Shown: positions 11,124 through 23,070, numbered from the stretch's first letter. The stretch: 64,000 nt of DNA from Oidiodendron maius Zn (GCA_000827325.1 KN832870.1:6496610-6560609), one strand, 5' to 3'. The notes: generated by a model from the letters alone, not told the origin. Numbers and translations: made by a program.

Positions 11124-11888
11124 ATGACGTTTTCACACGCTCCAAGCTACGAAGCAGTGTGCCAAAGCGAGGATGGATCCGGAGAGTCAAGTCCAGTTAT
11201 TGAACGTCCAACAAGAGCCTTCATGTACATAGGATGGCTGTTTACCGGAATCCTTGCATTCACCACTGCAGTTATGGCCCTTTGGCTAGCTGGACCTTAC
11301 AACCTCCACGCTCCTGTTGCTGGTTCATTTCGTACTGGATTTTCAACTGAGTTTGACCCAGCCAAGTCATACATAGGAGAGGAACAAAAACAGTTCTGGG
11401 GAGGACCACGCTGGTACAACAATGGTACTTCTTATCACCTCTCCAGTCCTTCAGAGCCGAAATACGTTGGACCACCAAACGAAGAAATAGATTCGGCATG
11501 GAAAACGCTGCTCAAAGGTCGATACTTTAAAGTCACAGAAGAAGAGGCCGAAATGACATTCGGTAAGCCTCATGGACTCTACAATCACCCTAATATCGGC
11601 TACCTGATGGGACTTGACGTTTATCATTCTCTCCATTGCGTTGAACAGCTGAGGAGAGCTCTTGATCGGGACCATTACTTCAACAAAGAGACCAAAATGG
11701 CATATCCTGACAGGGGGCACCGTGACCATTGCTTGGATCATATTAGACAGCAGTTGATGTGCCATGCTGATCTGACGCCAATACCGGTCATATGGTATGA
11801 AGGACATCGAAGAAGCTTCGTTCAGTCAGATGTTGTACATACTTGTCGGAATTGGGATAGGGTGCAGGAATTCATGGACACACGATAG
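11124..11888 (+). CDS. UstYa-like (DUF3328) oxidase 4, intronless
   Basis: One open frame of 254 aa from the ATG at 11124. The frame is open for 32 more codons upstream, but that stretch overlaps the repeat terminus and is Cys-rich junk, so the internal ATG is preferred. One membrane helix at about residues 34-55 (MYIGWLFTGILAFTTAVMALWLA) is followed by SFRTGFSTEFDPAK, then PPNEEIDSAW. The two catalytic-type motifs are HSLHC and HRDHC, and the tail is VHTCRNWDRV. It has everything the multi-exon neighbours have but no intron. That suggests either intron loss through an RNA intermediate or a separate origin. Role as for the family: oxidation of a peptide-type substrate, unknown here. Confidence 0.88.
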   Translation: MTFSHAPSYEAVCQSEDGSGESSPVIERPTRAFMYIGWLFTGILAFTTAVMALWLAGPYNLHAPVAGSFRTGFSTEFDPAKSYIGEEQKQFWGGPRWYNNGTSYHLSSPSEPKYVGPPNEEIDSAWKTLLKGRYFKVTEEEAEMTFGKPHGLYNHPNIGYLMGLDVYHSLHCVEQLRRALDRDHYFNKETKMAYPDRGHRDHCLDHIRQQLMCHADLTPIPVIWYEGHRRSFVQSDVVHTCRNWDRVQEFMDTR

Positions 11889-12789
11889 TTCTGGTTTGAA
11901 AAATCGCTTTTATGAGAAAATGACAGAATTGCCAAAACCAGGCAGAGAAAGTAGGAAGAAAAGGACGAGCAATATTGAGAGACACTATTTTCTGAATGTA
12001 ATTTAGGGTTTAACCCAACAGTACAAAATGAAGAGAATGAATCACTCAGCGTTTATTTAATGACTCAGGAAATTCAATCTTATTCCCAGCGACATTTTAG
12101 GGATTATTAAGGTCTTGCTTTCCAACTCAGGTAATAAGACGCGATGTAGGAATAAAGGATAATCTACTAATCATAGTTCCAAAGGCGGAAAATATGGTCA
12201 TACTGATAAAGGGAGAGTACCTGCGGTCCCTTTGTCGAATACCACTCCAACGTTGTAAGGCCGTCCTGATATAATATATCTTGAACAGAGGCAATATAGG
12301 TGCACAGGTTGTAGTCGGATATCAAGGTGAAACTCAGTGTTATATTGAGTGATGCAGAGACAACTAATGCAAGAAGAGATTCAGGAGAACTAGAGCCTTT
12401 TATGCTTAATACTATACACTTAATTGAGTCACCAAATAGGCTCCTACCTGGCCACTTTATAGGCACCGGTAGGCAGCCTAATAGGCAGATGTGTAGTATG
12501 TGTAAATGTGCCCGAAGCCCTAGGACCTAGTCAATAATATATTAAATGAAATAAAGTCCAGTCTGCTCGTATAAAGTCCGATATGCAGTGATTCATCCTC
12601 AAAATTCAGGTAAGAATCCCTCTTGTGCCTGCCGTGTTAATAGTTGCGCCAACAATTCCTGGAATCATGCTCAGGCTATGCCCAGTCTCAGCATACAATG
12701 TGCCAATTCATGTTGAACTCTAAGCCACACAGAAAAGAGAAGCTGCTTTCCAGTCACATTCGATCATCCGTCCTATATGCACTACACCT
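11889..12789. other. Intergenic between convergent genes
   Basis: No coding pattern recognised. Open frames at 12167-12466 and 12327-12530 overlap on opposite strands without family signals. Confidence 0.4.
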
Positions 12790-13905
12790 CTACGTGTGAT
12801 GCTCCGCAAGGGGATACATCCATATCCTCATAGCATCGAAGTTCCTACACACATGCCATTGATCCGTATCCGCATGGTGTATATGGACATTGGGACGCCA
12901 CGTTCTAGGTGTTGGAGTCATATCAAGCTGACACATGAGGTGTTGCCGAATCTGCTCAAGACAATGTCCTGTGGTCGGAACATCGCGTTAAATTTTGTTA
13001 AAGGAGCGGTGGAAACATCCAACGTACTCAAATGTCCGGAGTGAGTGAGTATCCTAGGGTCAGCAAGTCCAGGAAGGTCTTTGCATTGGGCATAGTGTTC
13101 AGGCGAAAGGGACTGCCTGACATAGTTCTAAATCCATCAGTTGCTAACGCGAATATCGGTTTTCAGAAATATTACTTACCAAGCAGTGGAGTACATGTAA
13201 ACCGCTAGTTCTAGCAGGTGAGAATATAAATCAGCAAACCATGATCGCTGAGATTAAAGGAGATATATAGGTGAAAACTAACTCTAGCCGCCATGTTCCA
13301 TTGACGAGATCCTGATCTGAAAGCTGTGCAGCTTCAGGAGGGAAATACTGTGGTTCTATCTTTATAAAACGATCTAAAGATACCTGTTAATTACGGTAGA
13401 TGCGGAATAAGTTAGTATTAGATCTTCATATTAAAGACATACCTCTCAGAATCAATGACCATGCGTGATCCGTCTCAACACCCGGTGGCCCAAAGTAGTC
13501 GGGTTCGCCAGGCCGGTGACTGAGTGATACCGTACCATTCTCACCATATAAGATCCCACCGTAAAATTTGACTCTTTTCAAGGTCAGTGTATTTCGGTCG
13601 GGAACTAGTTGTCAAGTAAGTGTCGAAGTTAAGTACGGGGACTAAGATGGCACACTTATTTCGGTTTTCCACCCCGTCTCATACGTTCCTAAAGTGTCAT
13701 TGTACGGTATGTAAGGATCCTTAAGGAGAAATGCAACCAAAATGACAACAAGAAATACAATTAGAATGTAGAGGAAAACTGCATGCTGGTAGGAGATGCC
13801 TCTTGGCTGCGGGCAGAATTTTGTATCTCCGTTGCGTTGTTCTGCGTCGCCGAGACTTGTGTAACGGCCAGAAATATATGTCTTAACATGGCTGAGCAAG
13901 AGCAT
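12790..13905 (-). CDS. UstYa-like (DUF3328) oxidase 5
   Basis: Spliced minus-strand model: exons 13656-13905, 13443-13604, 13283-13373, 13180-13210, 13028-13127 and 12790-12968, 270 aa. Intron phases 1,1,2,0,1 are identical to oxidase 2. A membrane helix (AVFLYILIVFLVVILVAFLL) is followed by TYETGWKTEI, then RVKFYGGIL and GVETDHAW. The two HxxHC motifs are HVLHC and HLRHC, the second assembled across the 13027/12969 intron. The C-terminus reads HADTDQWHVCRNFDAM, almost the same as in oxidase 2. The first intron uses a weak donor (GTGTGC). The third exon needs the second of two nearby AG acceptors (TTTAG) to stay in frame. No disabling change was seen, so it is called an intact gene. Confidence 0.8.
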
Positions 13906-14600
13906 TGTGAGAGGCTTGTATCCAGGAAGCGTAGCGTTAAAATAATGTTTAAAATATCTGATTTATTGAGAATCGGGAAGTGAAGTTGGATTTATTCCTT
14001 CCTGGGGCATCTTCGATTCAGAAACTCGCTTTATCCTAACCCCTGCCCGGAAGATTCAGCCTGGATTGGTCGCTCAATAACATCACCGCCCACGTTTCCC
14101 GATTCAGATTTTGTATGAAAGTTTACTATATAATTATTCTTGAACACAAGGACGGCTTTCACAGCAAGTACTCGAAGTCGATAAAAACTCAGTATTATTG
14201 TCTAGAGTAGAAATAAAAGGTTGTGAGACGTTTGACTTTTTAACCAAGTCTTTACCCACGTGACAGAGTCGACAATCACCCGGTATTGCGTGCCTGAGGC
14301 CTGAACAATCATTCTACATTTAAAACCGTTAGTGGGAGATCTAGAAAGAAGATAAATCCAAACAAACAGGAAGGAATTGGGTGAGATTCAGAGCCAAATT
14401 TGGATATGTTCCGTATTTGGACACATCTGGCAAAAAGAAGGGTAATAATGGTAAGCATAGGACTCTACGAGAGTTTTCGATTCATAATATGACTAACTGG
14501 ACAAAAACACCTAAAAAGTTAAATGAAAAGGAGATGAAGCTCCCGTGTTTACAAAGTATGTCGGCGGTTTTTAGATTTGGTACAAGAAAGTATTGCACTA
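13906..14600. other. Intergenic between two minus-strand UstYa-like genes
   Basis: A plus-strand frame at 14381-14632 has no family signal and overlaps the next gene's last exon. Nothing else seen. Confidence 0.4.
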
Positions 14601-15567
14601 CTATCTTCGTATCCACCCGTTATCTGTTTTAACAATCGCTCGTTTCCATATTGCATTCATTAGAGCTATCTCATCTCGACATATATGCTGTGATGGCCAT
14701 TGCATAGATAGTTTCAATCCCTTAGGGCGCTGCACTGTCAAATCTCCTTTACATAAAACAAGCTGTAACTTAAAAGTCAGTCCTCTTTATCTCTCAATTT
14801 GTAAACTTTTAAGGCAACTGAACGTACCTCTCTTAAAACTTCTACACAATGACTGGAGTGATAGATTTCAAACTCGGTCAATCCACTATTATTATAGTTC
14901 AATATCGCATGCTTTAAAATGCCCTACATATAAGTAAAGCTTTAGCATCACAAGATTTAAAGGAATTACACTCATGCTTACAATACAATGGATTTGATGG
15001 AGAACAGCCAGGGTAAAACCTTGACTTCCAGCCGCAAAATCCGTCGAGTTTCGCGCTTCAGCACTCATATCTATCCCACCATCAAACCCGAATTTCTGTG
15101 GATTTTCTATCGTGATATGATCGCTTGGATATATATTATCCCACACCGTAGACTGATGTTCGAGATCAAAAGGTTTCCCTCTGAAGAGACTCCAAGCTTT
15201 GCCATCATAAGGATCCGAATTGATGAAGTCGTCGTCTCCTCCGAAAACGTGTGGGATCCATGGAACTACGTGAAGTAAGTCATGGATTCAGTCAAAAATT
15301 GGGGGACGATGAGTATATACTTTCCCCGAAAATTGCACGCGTGGCGCTTTCGTGATCTTGATATAATGACCAATAGATATTGAAGAGTAGAAAAAAGAGG
15401 ACGGCCGGGCTGATTATAGATGAGAGTACTACTACTTTCCAACCCAACCCGTGGAAAACAAACCGCGTTGTCGGCGTAAGCTTGTCTTCCAACTCAATGA
15501 AAGAGCTGTCTTCGGAACAAGGGACTGGAGAAAATTTGCCTTGAGATGGATTTGTGGAAGGACTCAT
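14601..15567 (-). CDS. UstYa-like (DUF3328) oxidase 6
   Basis: Spliced model on the minus strand: exons 15321-15567, 14982-15265, 14828-14923 and 14601-14762, 262 aa, phases 1,0,0. The membrane helix (VVVLSSIISPAVLFFLLFNIY) is at about residues 45-65. The lumenal part reads PWIPHVFGGDDDF, YDGKAWSLFRG, then HQIHC and HSSHC, then CKGDLTV and HICRDEIALMNAI. This is the most divergent member: the YxxGF box after the helix is reduced to an IFGE sequence, and the intron positions differ from the other copies. In-frame ATGs continue upstream to 15657, so the start could lie 30 codons earlier. Family and role as for its neighbours. Confidence 0.75.
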
Positions 15568-16285
15568 CTTATCCCAGATAACGATTGAATTGACTTTCTG
15601 AATTAGAATCGAATGTGAGTGAGACAACCTCAAAGACATAGTGTTGGAAAAGACCAAGCGTGAGACATGTTATCCATTCCCGCTCTGCGTATTTTATGAG
15701 GCACTTGTCACCTGAAACAATTTTGTCACAAATTTTGATTAAACTCCTAGCGCAGCCTACTTCTGCCCAGAGGCAGCAAATTCCAGAAATCCCGGTTCCG
15801 GATAACAGTGGGAAATCGCGAATATGCGGCACTTCTCCTTCTCAAATAATCGGCGGTCCAGCACAGCTGATACTTAGTACGGAGATAAAGAGGCAAGGTA
15901 AGTCCATTGCGGTCCTTCAAAATCACGAGGGCATTATCTATCTGCGTGATTATGTAACTTTTCCTCGACTTCTACGAGGCATAGTAATTTTGGAACAGAG
16001 TGATGCGAGACGAAAATTTCAGAGCTAGCCCAGAATTTATATAAATAAACAAGAGTAGTGGGCCAGCTAGATCTGAGCCTGATTTTTCATCATCATATCA
16101 TCATATCATCATATGATCCCGTTACACAGATCGCAGACACGAATCTAATCCCCACACGATCAAAGGGAAAGAATTGACGACCATCCCGGACGATGATCTA
16201 CGAGTATACTCACATTAAAAGTAATTACTCCAAACCTTTCTATATGCATCCCGTTTGGAAATGACATTTCTATCTCGGCTAAATA
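15568..16285. other. Intergenic, no gene recognised
   Basis: Includes the promoter region of oxidase 6. A short tandem of tcatcata units lies at about 16089-16115. A 122-codon plus frame (15660-16028) has no recognisable family. Confidence 0.35.
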
Positions 16286-17415
16286 TCATACTTTATCCTT
16301 TGTGTTCTGTGTCACGAAAAGGGCAAGAACAACCAGCGCCGCCCCCAGGCAAGATGCAATATCTGGCACAGTGTGCCAAACTAGCCCATCGGCCAAGAGA
16401 GCAAAAACGACCTGTAAGTAGATCATATGCACAGCATGGCTATGATCTTCGGCAGAGAGCCCGGCGGTTAAAAGATATTCCTGGTCCTTAAATTCAGCAT
16501 CATTTCACCTTTGAGGGATATTGCACTTACCATTAAAGCGCCACAAAGTCCAATCAAACAAAGAATCAACCACTGGAATAGGCCCAATTTAAAATTGAAG
16601 CTGACTCCGGGGACAACTGCAAAGCAGATGGTGCTTATGATAACTATACCGCTGGCAAAGCAATTAGTTGTCACCAGCGGATGAGCCCGGGTTCCAATCT
16701 TGGATATTGAAGTATAAGAGCACTGTGACGCTGAAGTCGGTAAGAGTCACCTTACAAGTGTAGAGAAGTACCTACTACTCCTCCTAGAGTCCCGATCATC
16801 GCAAAGGCAAAGCCTAGCTGTGTTTGAGATGTCCATCTGTTCTGATCACTTGAAACCGCGGATCTATCTCCAACTGTGTTATAGAGCAGATCCACAACAA
16901 AATGTGGTTTTGAGATAAGTCCAACACCGAGAAAACAGATAGCCACAGAGGCAAACTGTAATAGGTTGAATCTCTTGCTGGTGGCTAAGCTGGCTCCCAA
17001 AGGTGCGAGGAGATTCAAAATTGTAGCGTCTGCCAGAGGGAGGTACTCCAAAGAATCTAACATGAAGTCCAAAGTCAGCAAGGCTACAAGTACGATATTT
17101 TCAACTCCGAGATAGAGGTTGGAAGGGACTCAGACAGTAGAAGCCAGTTGAACCGCAAATTCCTCCTACTGTTCTTAGTGCGAGAAGACCTCTGATATTT
17201 TTTGTACCAAGAGGTAGTTCATTCGGAGAACGGCTTGCGAGTAAAAGACAGTTGATACTCAGTGTGATAAACATGCGGACTTGGAGAATCTGTTGGGGTT
17301 CTACAGAGCCGGTTGTCTCTAGGAATTTGGCCAGGCCATGGATTATTACAGCGACGACTTGCGAGGCAAGCACTAATACTGGTCCTTTGCTAGTCATTTT
17401 GGCAAGCATAAACAT
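16286..17415 (-). CDS. EamA-type (drug/metabolite superfamily) membrane transporter
   Basis: Spliced model: exons 17136-17415, 16772-17056, 16531-16730 and 16286-16486, about 321 aa. The four pieces together form a ~10-helix protein. Family phrases are restored at each splice: YYSLEYLPLADATI across the first, GGVVASQ and IGTRAHPL at the second, DQEYLLTAGLSAEDHS after the third. Introns of 41 and 44 nt are short but fit the frame. The N-terminus starts directly before the first helix. A further 5' exon (an ATG about 80 bases upstream reading MIDEQADYQG) could join by a GG|GT donor, so the start is uncertain. The family exports or imports small metabolites. Its place next to the UstYa array makes it a candidate product exporter, which is inference. 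Confidence 0.8.
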
Positions 17416-18487
17416 AAGTTATATGGTGTTGAGAGTGTACAAAACTTTGTTAGGTGCTGAGATGCGCCGTGGAACTCAAATACCCCTGATAGTCGGCTTG
17501 CTCATCAATCATTCGATTAAGCGAGCCGAAGATTAGGCGTTCTTTAATAGGGCACTAGCCACTTTAAATAACAATGATATTGAGTTGCTTCCCATATAGC
17601 AAGATAATGACCCTGGCCATTAACCTGGGTATTTCTTCATAGCTTTTTGCCACTCCACGTAAGGGACCGTTAGAAGAAGAGTCAGCCAGAGAGCATCAAT
17701 TAAAATTGAGCTGCCTAAGAATAGGAGCGATGTCATTTCTGTGCAACTACTATGTTAGGCTATGAGGTACCTGATAGATTGATGCTGCATGTAATAGCTT
17801 GAGTGAAGTCCGAGTTGATTAATCTCTCTAGTCTAAAGAGTGGTTCTATAACGAAGGCTTAAGAGCTGGTGTTATCAAGTTGATGAGTTAGGTTAGTAAG
17901 TTAGGGACGCTTCCACTAATCAACAGAGGTATAAGTATAACTCTTCAGTCACTAAAGTAATAAGAAGGTACTTTATTCAACTTAAGGTTGAAGCTCTATC
18001 TAAAGGAATAATACATCTTTTTTTTCGTTAAGCATATTTATCAAGAGTATACAAGCACCTTCCCCACTCGTATTGCTGTTGAAGACCCGTTAGCTAATGA
18101 TATCATTCAGGCTCCTTTCCTTTGCAAGCAGGCTGGACATCCTCTATAAGGCGAATCTATAAATGGTAAAGGCGAACAAGAGCACAAACCCAATATAGTA
18201 ATTTTCTTGAATGGGGGGATAATACGAGGGGTTTTTAGGGGTAAGCTTGTATCAAATGGAAGGGTAGAGCGCGGAAGGGATTTACTAGCTGACGTGGTAA
18301 ATGGAGAATTCGAAACTGTGTCTGAAGAAGATCAAGATGCTGGTATTGGCGAGCAAGATAGTTGGATCGAGCAAGAGGAAGACGATCAAGTAGTTGATGG
18401 AGGGAGAGTGTGCTTTTCAGATATTAGAAGTGAACAGTTTCCATTGGACAGCGATATAACATAACACGGTACAGAAGTTCTTGAAGG
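17416..18487. other. Decayed sequence, no gene recognised
   Basis: Stop-rich. An acidic 85-codon frame at 18207-18464 resembles decayed transposon tails (a similar acidic stretch occurs near 53400-53500) but has no family pattern that I can name. Confidence 0.35.
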
Positions 18488-19161
18488 GACCAGCTAAATC
18501 CCCGCTACCTCTCCGCTTCAAGACAAATAACTTAGCACACCTAAAATACCTGCACTACAATACTTTTTCTGCGCGATCGCATGAACCCCATATGCTAGCA
18601 TTATTAACCTATTTTTTCTATCCCCTCCTGCAACCACTGCAATATTCGACTACACCCTAATACTCTCACCAGTACAATGTCTCTTCTACCACCACCTAAA
18701 GCTATTTACCCTACTCCAGAGGCTGCCATTACTGCAATCCAGGCACACACAAAACACTAAGGATATACATTCAAGAAGTATAATAAGAAGGCCTCTAGGA
18801 TTGTATTTACCTGTAATTATATAGGCAAATATAATCCTAAATGTAAGGATCTAGCTGTACATACGTGTAGCTACGCTCCCTAGGGCCGTAATCCGACGAG
18901 ATTCGTTATAGAAAGGGGGTATATATATGGTATATTATCAATACATCAACCAGATAGTCTAGTTGATGCTGCAGCTGTAGCTATATCACTTATTGAGGCT
19001 GAGGCTTTTGACTGTATTGAGGTAGACACTAGTATTTAGTTTTAATATACTGAGGATAAAGGGTATATGCGATTATATAGAAAAAAGTACTGTGGTGCAG
19101 GTATTTTAGGTGTGCTGAGTCATTTGTCTTGAAGCGGAAAGGTGGCGGGGATTAGCTGGTC
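18488..19161. mobile_element. Deletion derivative of a Mutator-like DNA transposon
   Basis: Terminal inverted repeats of about 80 bases (18488-18570 and 19080-19161), both starting GACCAGCTAA-TCCCCGC, enclose ~500 bases. Inside, an ATG at about 18677 opens MSLLPPPKAIYPTPEAA. After one stop it continues as GYTFKKYNKKASRIVFTC. That is the start of the FAR1/Mutator-type transposase found in fungi. The rest of the transposase is gone. No target-site duplication could be seen, so it is an old copy. Confidence 0.75.
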
Positions 19162-19770
19162 TCTATTTGAAACCTGGTGGGCAAAATTCCGACGGGTGCT
19201 GGGGAGTGATATTAACCCATTTTAATTTTTAGGGGTGTACTGGATCCTTGTAACTGCCTAAATCATGCGGGCGTGTAACTGTGCAAAATTCTCAAAGCAT
19301 CAATGGTGAGATACTGGACCCTGCTGAGATATTTCTCCGTCTATAGTGAGAAAAAGAGCAGAGAACATCGGACCCAAGATGTAAGGGTAACTAGCACAGT
19401 TATAGAAGTATGCTAGGATCGAGATCAGTTCATGGCCAAATTTTCAATCTATTCTATAATTTATGATAAGCCAACCAAGAATTTGCGAAAAAGTCATTTC
19501 TGATGAAATACGCTTATGAAATGGTTTTATTGCAAGTAATCTAATGGAGGAACTTTATGAATCCCCGCTCAGTAAAGAGTGTCGGAACATATATTTTAAA
19601 ATGTTTATTGGTTCTGAGAAGCACTTCATAAATAATTCGAGGATACCATTGCAACGGCTGAAAAGCTTATAGTACAATAGGAAACGCAAAACAAAGTTCT
19701 GAAGCCATTCGAGTCACGTCTGGAATTCCATCTTCGAATAGTCTTAGCTTAGGACAGGGTAACGAGTGTC
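19162..19770. other. Intergenic, no gene recognised
   Basis: AT-rich, no open frame of note. It is the 3' flank of the minus-strand gene ending at 19771. Confidence 0.4.
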
Positions 19771-21671
19771 TTAGTTGACATCGCCAAAAAGGTCTGACCA
19801 TGCAAGGGAATGGGTGCATTGTTGGGAGTCGGCGATCTCGTAAACGTCAGATATTATCTCTACGTCAGCCTGTAAGAATTGCGGGTCTAACTCTATATCT
19901 GCCCACGTCGTATCCATTCTTGATACTTGATGTTCATTGAATGATTCTACCGTTGACGAGTAGGTAGAAGTTGGTAACTCCATGCAATTTTGCACGTTCG
20001 ATAAGAAAGAAACGTCTAGGGGGGGTGGAGAGCCGATTGAAGGAGTAGAAGCAACTTGACTCATGGCAATCTCGGGTGTTCCAGAAAGTGGCGGAGCGCT
20101 AGAGGCTGCTGAGAGGTTTACCTCTTCTTCATCAAAATACTGGTCTTCTAAACTGATATAGCGCCTTAACTCATCAAAAAGAGGGCTTTTTGTTTCAAGT
20201 ATCTCGGCATGGGTCCAACCGTATGCAATGAAGCCACTGAGAAGGGCTTGTGCAGCATCTTGGTCCGATGATTTTATCTCATCGTACAAATCAGAAGCTT
20301 CCGTTTTTAGGAACTCAATAACGAGTGTAATATCACTCATACTCAACTTTCGTTCCCAACTAAATTCAACACTTAGCACTTTGGAAAGTAAAGCAGGAGG
20401 AACTGGAGAGCATACATAGTGAAAACATTGCAGCCAATACGGACCACAAATCCAGGACCACCTTCCATTAAGAGGCGTATGTATCCACGACCAGCTTTCC
20501 TCTCGGCTTTAATCGCCTCCACAGTTGTAGATATACTCTCTGCTTGCAGCTGCAAAGCTGCCGTCATTCTCCCTCGGCCTTGGGATAGAACAAAGGCATG
20601 CGAATTAAGCAGTTGCTCGATATCGTGTTCCAGATAGATATAGCAGAAGCGAGCTGCGCAGGCATACTCCTCTCTTCCTTGTCTTATCTTCCGATGACCT
20701 TCATAGAGCTGACGAAGGCGATCCGCCCATTTAGTACTTTTTGGCTTCGTGAATATTGCAGATTTCTCACGCCACATGTCTTTTGAAAAGCCTGGTGCCA
20801 GCTTGGGGGCCTCTACAAATCTCTGAACGGCTCGGACCAGATATTTAGCACGATGTATCTGTTCATTAAGCTTGGCTTCAAAGAAATGTCTCGCTTTGAC
20901 AAGGATATCAGGAGCGGAGTCTTCAGATAGATTAAGCGGTGAACATATTTCCTCGGATAATTGTGCCGTGGGTGTTGAGTAAGAAGAGTCAATTGACGAA
21001 ATCGGGAAATCTGAAAAGGGGGACTGGCGGGAAATATATAAACTATCTCCTACTGAACTTTGCGCACTATCTGGGCTGCCGACATGTCCCCGATCAGCGG
21101 ACGCAGTTGAGAAACGCGAACGGGAGCTCGCGGCTGAAAGAGCGTCGGTTCCACTTGATGGGCTGAGGTCTGGTGTGTTATACTCAATAGGCTCTAAGTT
21201 GAAGTCAATAGTCATTGCTATTACATTTTTGTACCTTGAATTTCATGGCAACACACCTGGGTTTTGGGATTGGCTTTGACCTCGCTGGTAATTGGTCATA
21301 CTATTTCCGAGGTATGCTCTGTGTGAGAGTCGCCGCCTTCGACTAATTTTAGCCGCAGAACTCTTTTTTGCACCGGTTCGATGAGTTGAGGCCATGCTGA
21401 TGGGCGTTCTCGAAGCAACGTCGCTTATATCTGACGTGACTGGTACAATCGGTAACTCGTGCTCTTCCATATACAGTTGCCGCCGCTGTGAAACTGTCCC
21501 ACCATGCAAGAACTTCCGAAAGCTTTGTAAAGCATCCTAAAGAACGTCAGTAATTTGGTTACCTCAAGGACCAAGATGCCTGACCAAAGACTCTACCACC
21601 TCTGCCAAAGACGTGTTCTCTAATGCCCATTGTAGAACTATGACAGGGCCAATATTTCGAGAATCCATCAT
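19771..21671 (-). CDS. Unknown four-exon protein, possibly regulatory
   Basis: Model: exons 21585-21671, 21257-21536, 20416-21217 and 19771-20359. All phases agree, giving 585 aa. I do not recognise the family. The N-terminal ~30 residues are helical and hydrophobic (GPVIVLQWALENTSLAEVVESL). A basic patch KISRRRRLSHRAY follows at about residue 90-105. Residues ~130-230 are Ser/Pro-rich and look disordered. The middle is a helical domain with HFFEAKLNEQIHRAKYL and MEGGPGFVVRIG. The C-terminus is acidic with DLFGDVN at the end. A basic patch, a disordered Ser/Pro stretch and an acidic tail are compatible with a transcription factor, but no DNA-binding fold is evident. The second intron (39 nt) is unusually short. 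Confidence 0.6.
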
Positions 21672-22936
21672 CTGGCTGTATGTCTTTCAAAGATGTATGA
21701 TTTGCAAAGGTAAATATCTAATGTAAGAAGTGTCCAACCTCGGTCCATGCCTTCTTTAGATATGTTGAAAGCCATGCTGACGACCCTGGCGTACTGAAAC
21801 CTAGTGCATATAAGGTTGTAACACTAATTCACAACCTCGCAGTAAGCCCATTAAAGCTCCTGCCTAGAATGTATTAAGCAAATCATAAGCCAGCCGATGA
21901 TAGCCGGTGAAAATCCCGCTATAAAACTTTTTGCTTTTGCAATACAGAAAGGATGTGTCGGTGATGTTCGCTTGATCTAGGAAAAAGATTGCTGAGAAAG
22001 CTTTTAACAAAAAGAATTTGGTCTCGTAACTTTGGTACGCTAAATCGGCGACTAGAATTGTATTGCTAACATTTTCATTATGTATTTTCAAGTATAACGA
22101 GAATCGTCGCACGAAGGCCTGGTACACACTAGATGTGTATTCCATCTTCCCATATCTTAGGGCCTACCAATTGGGAATTCATAACGTGGAGCACGGGCTG
22201 CACAAGGCATGATCTGCGTCTCTCGTCCCCTCTTCGCTCGTGCCTGCGCCACGTTGGCGCCGAGCTATAGCTTGCAATGCTCCACTGTAAGAAGCCTAAC
22301 CCTAGCGGCCCATCATTTTTTCTGCAGGTCCTAACTGTGCCGCAGGGAGGGGCAAATCACCATAGCAAGGGAGAGCCCTGCTATGGAGGACGTTAGTAAA
22401 ATGCTTGTATTGAGTGGTAGGGATTTAAAGAAAATTTCTAAAGCAGGGAAGAGTAGTTTAGTGACTAGACCCAGAGGGCTGTAATGATCATGGGATACAA
22501 GTTACAAACATCCTATGGAGGTACGGTAGATATGAATGAGAATTGTCGGTGCAGAAATATATGATAGCATTTACTTAGATAGGCACCTACACTTTGTCTT
22601 ATAAATGTATCAGAGCCGCGCTGATCTAGACAGTGCTATACTCTGTATTGTATTATCGGTTAAAGTAAAATCCTGCGTTAAGTGCACCTGCTAAGCAAGC
22701 CAGGGGAATTTCTCACTGACCTCCGTACTTCTATGAAGTTTTCAAACGAGGCTTAGCGTGGTACGTGACATGGGGGTTTTACTTTTGTACGATACAGCTG
22801 TGTGCCGTAAGTGAATTCGAGACAGAGGTTCAATGCAAGATATTGGTACTCTGGCCCACGTGCGTAAGATTTAGCATCCTATACAGCGCTGTTTTAAGAG
22901 ATGTAACCTACTCATAGTGCTGACCATCTTTGGCTA
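21672..22936. other. Intergenic, no gene recognised
   Basis: A 93-codon minus frame (21864-22145) has no family pattern. Stop-rich sequence follows to the MITE at 22937. Confidence 0.35.
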
Positions 22937-23070
22937 TCCCCTCGCCTAGCAGGAATTGACGGTATCAGAATTGTTTTAGGATAGCTAGCGAGTAAGATAT
23001 GCACAAGAGGAACATGCTCGGTTGGACCCGCTAACCTGCTAGTGTAGCCTAGTCCTGCCAGACGAGGGGA
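22937..23070. mobile_element. 134-bp MITE flanked by TA
   Basis: The ends are inverted repeats of 18 bases: TCCCCTCGCCTAGCAGGA on the left and, reversed, TCCCCTCGTCTGGCAGGA on the right (two mismatches). A TA dinucleotide sits directly outside both ends, the duplication typical of Tc1/mariner/pogo-type elements. The termini resemble those of the MITE at 44369-44558. Confidence 0.65.
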
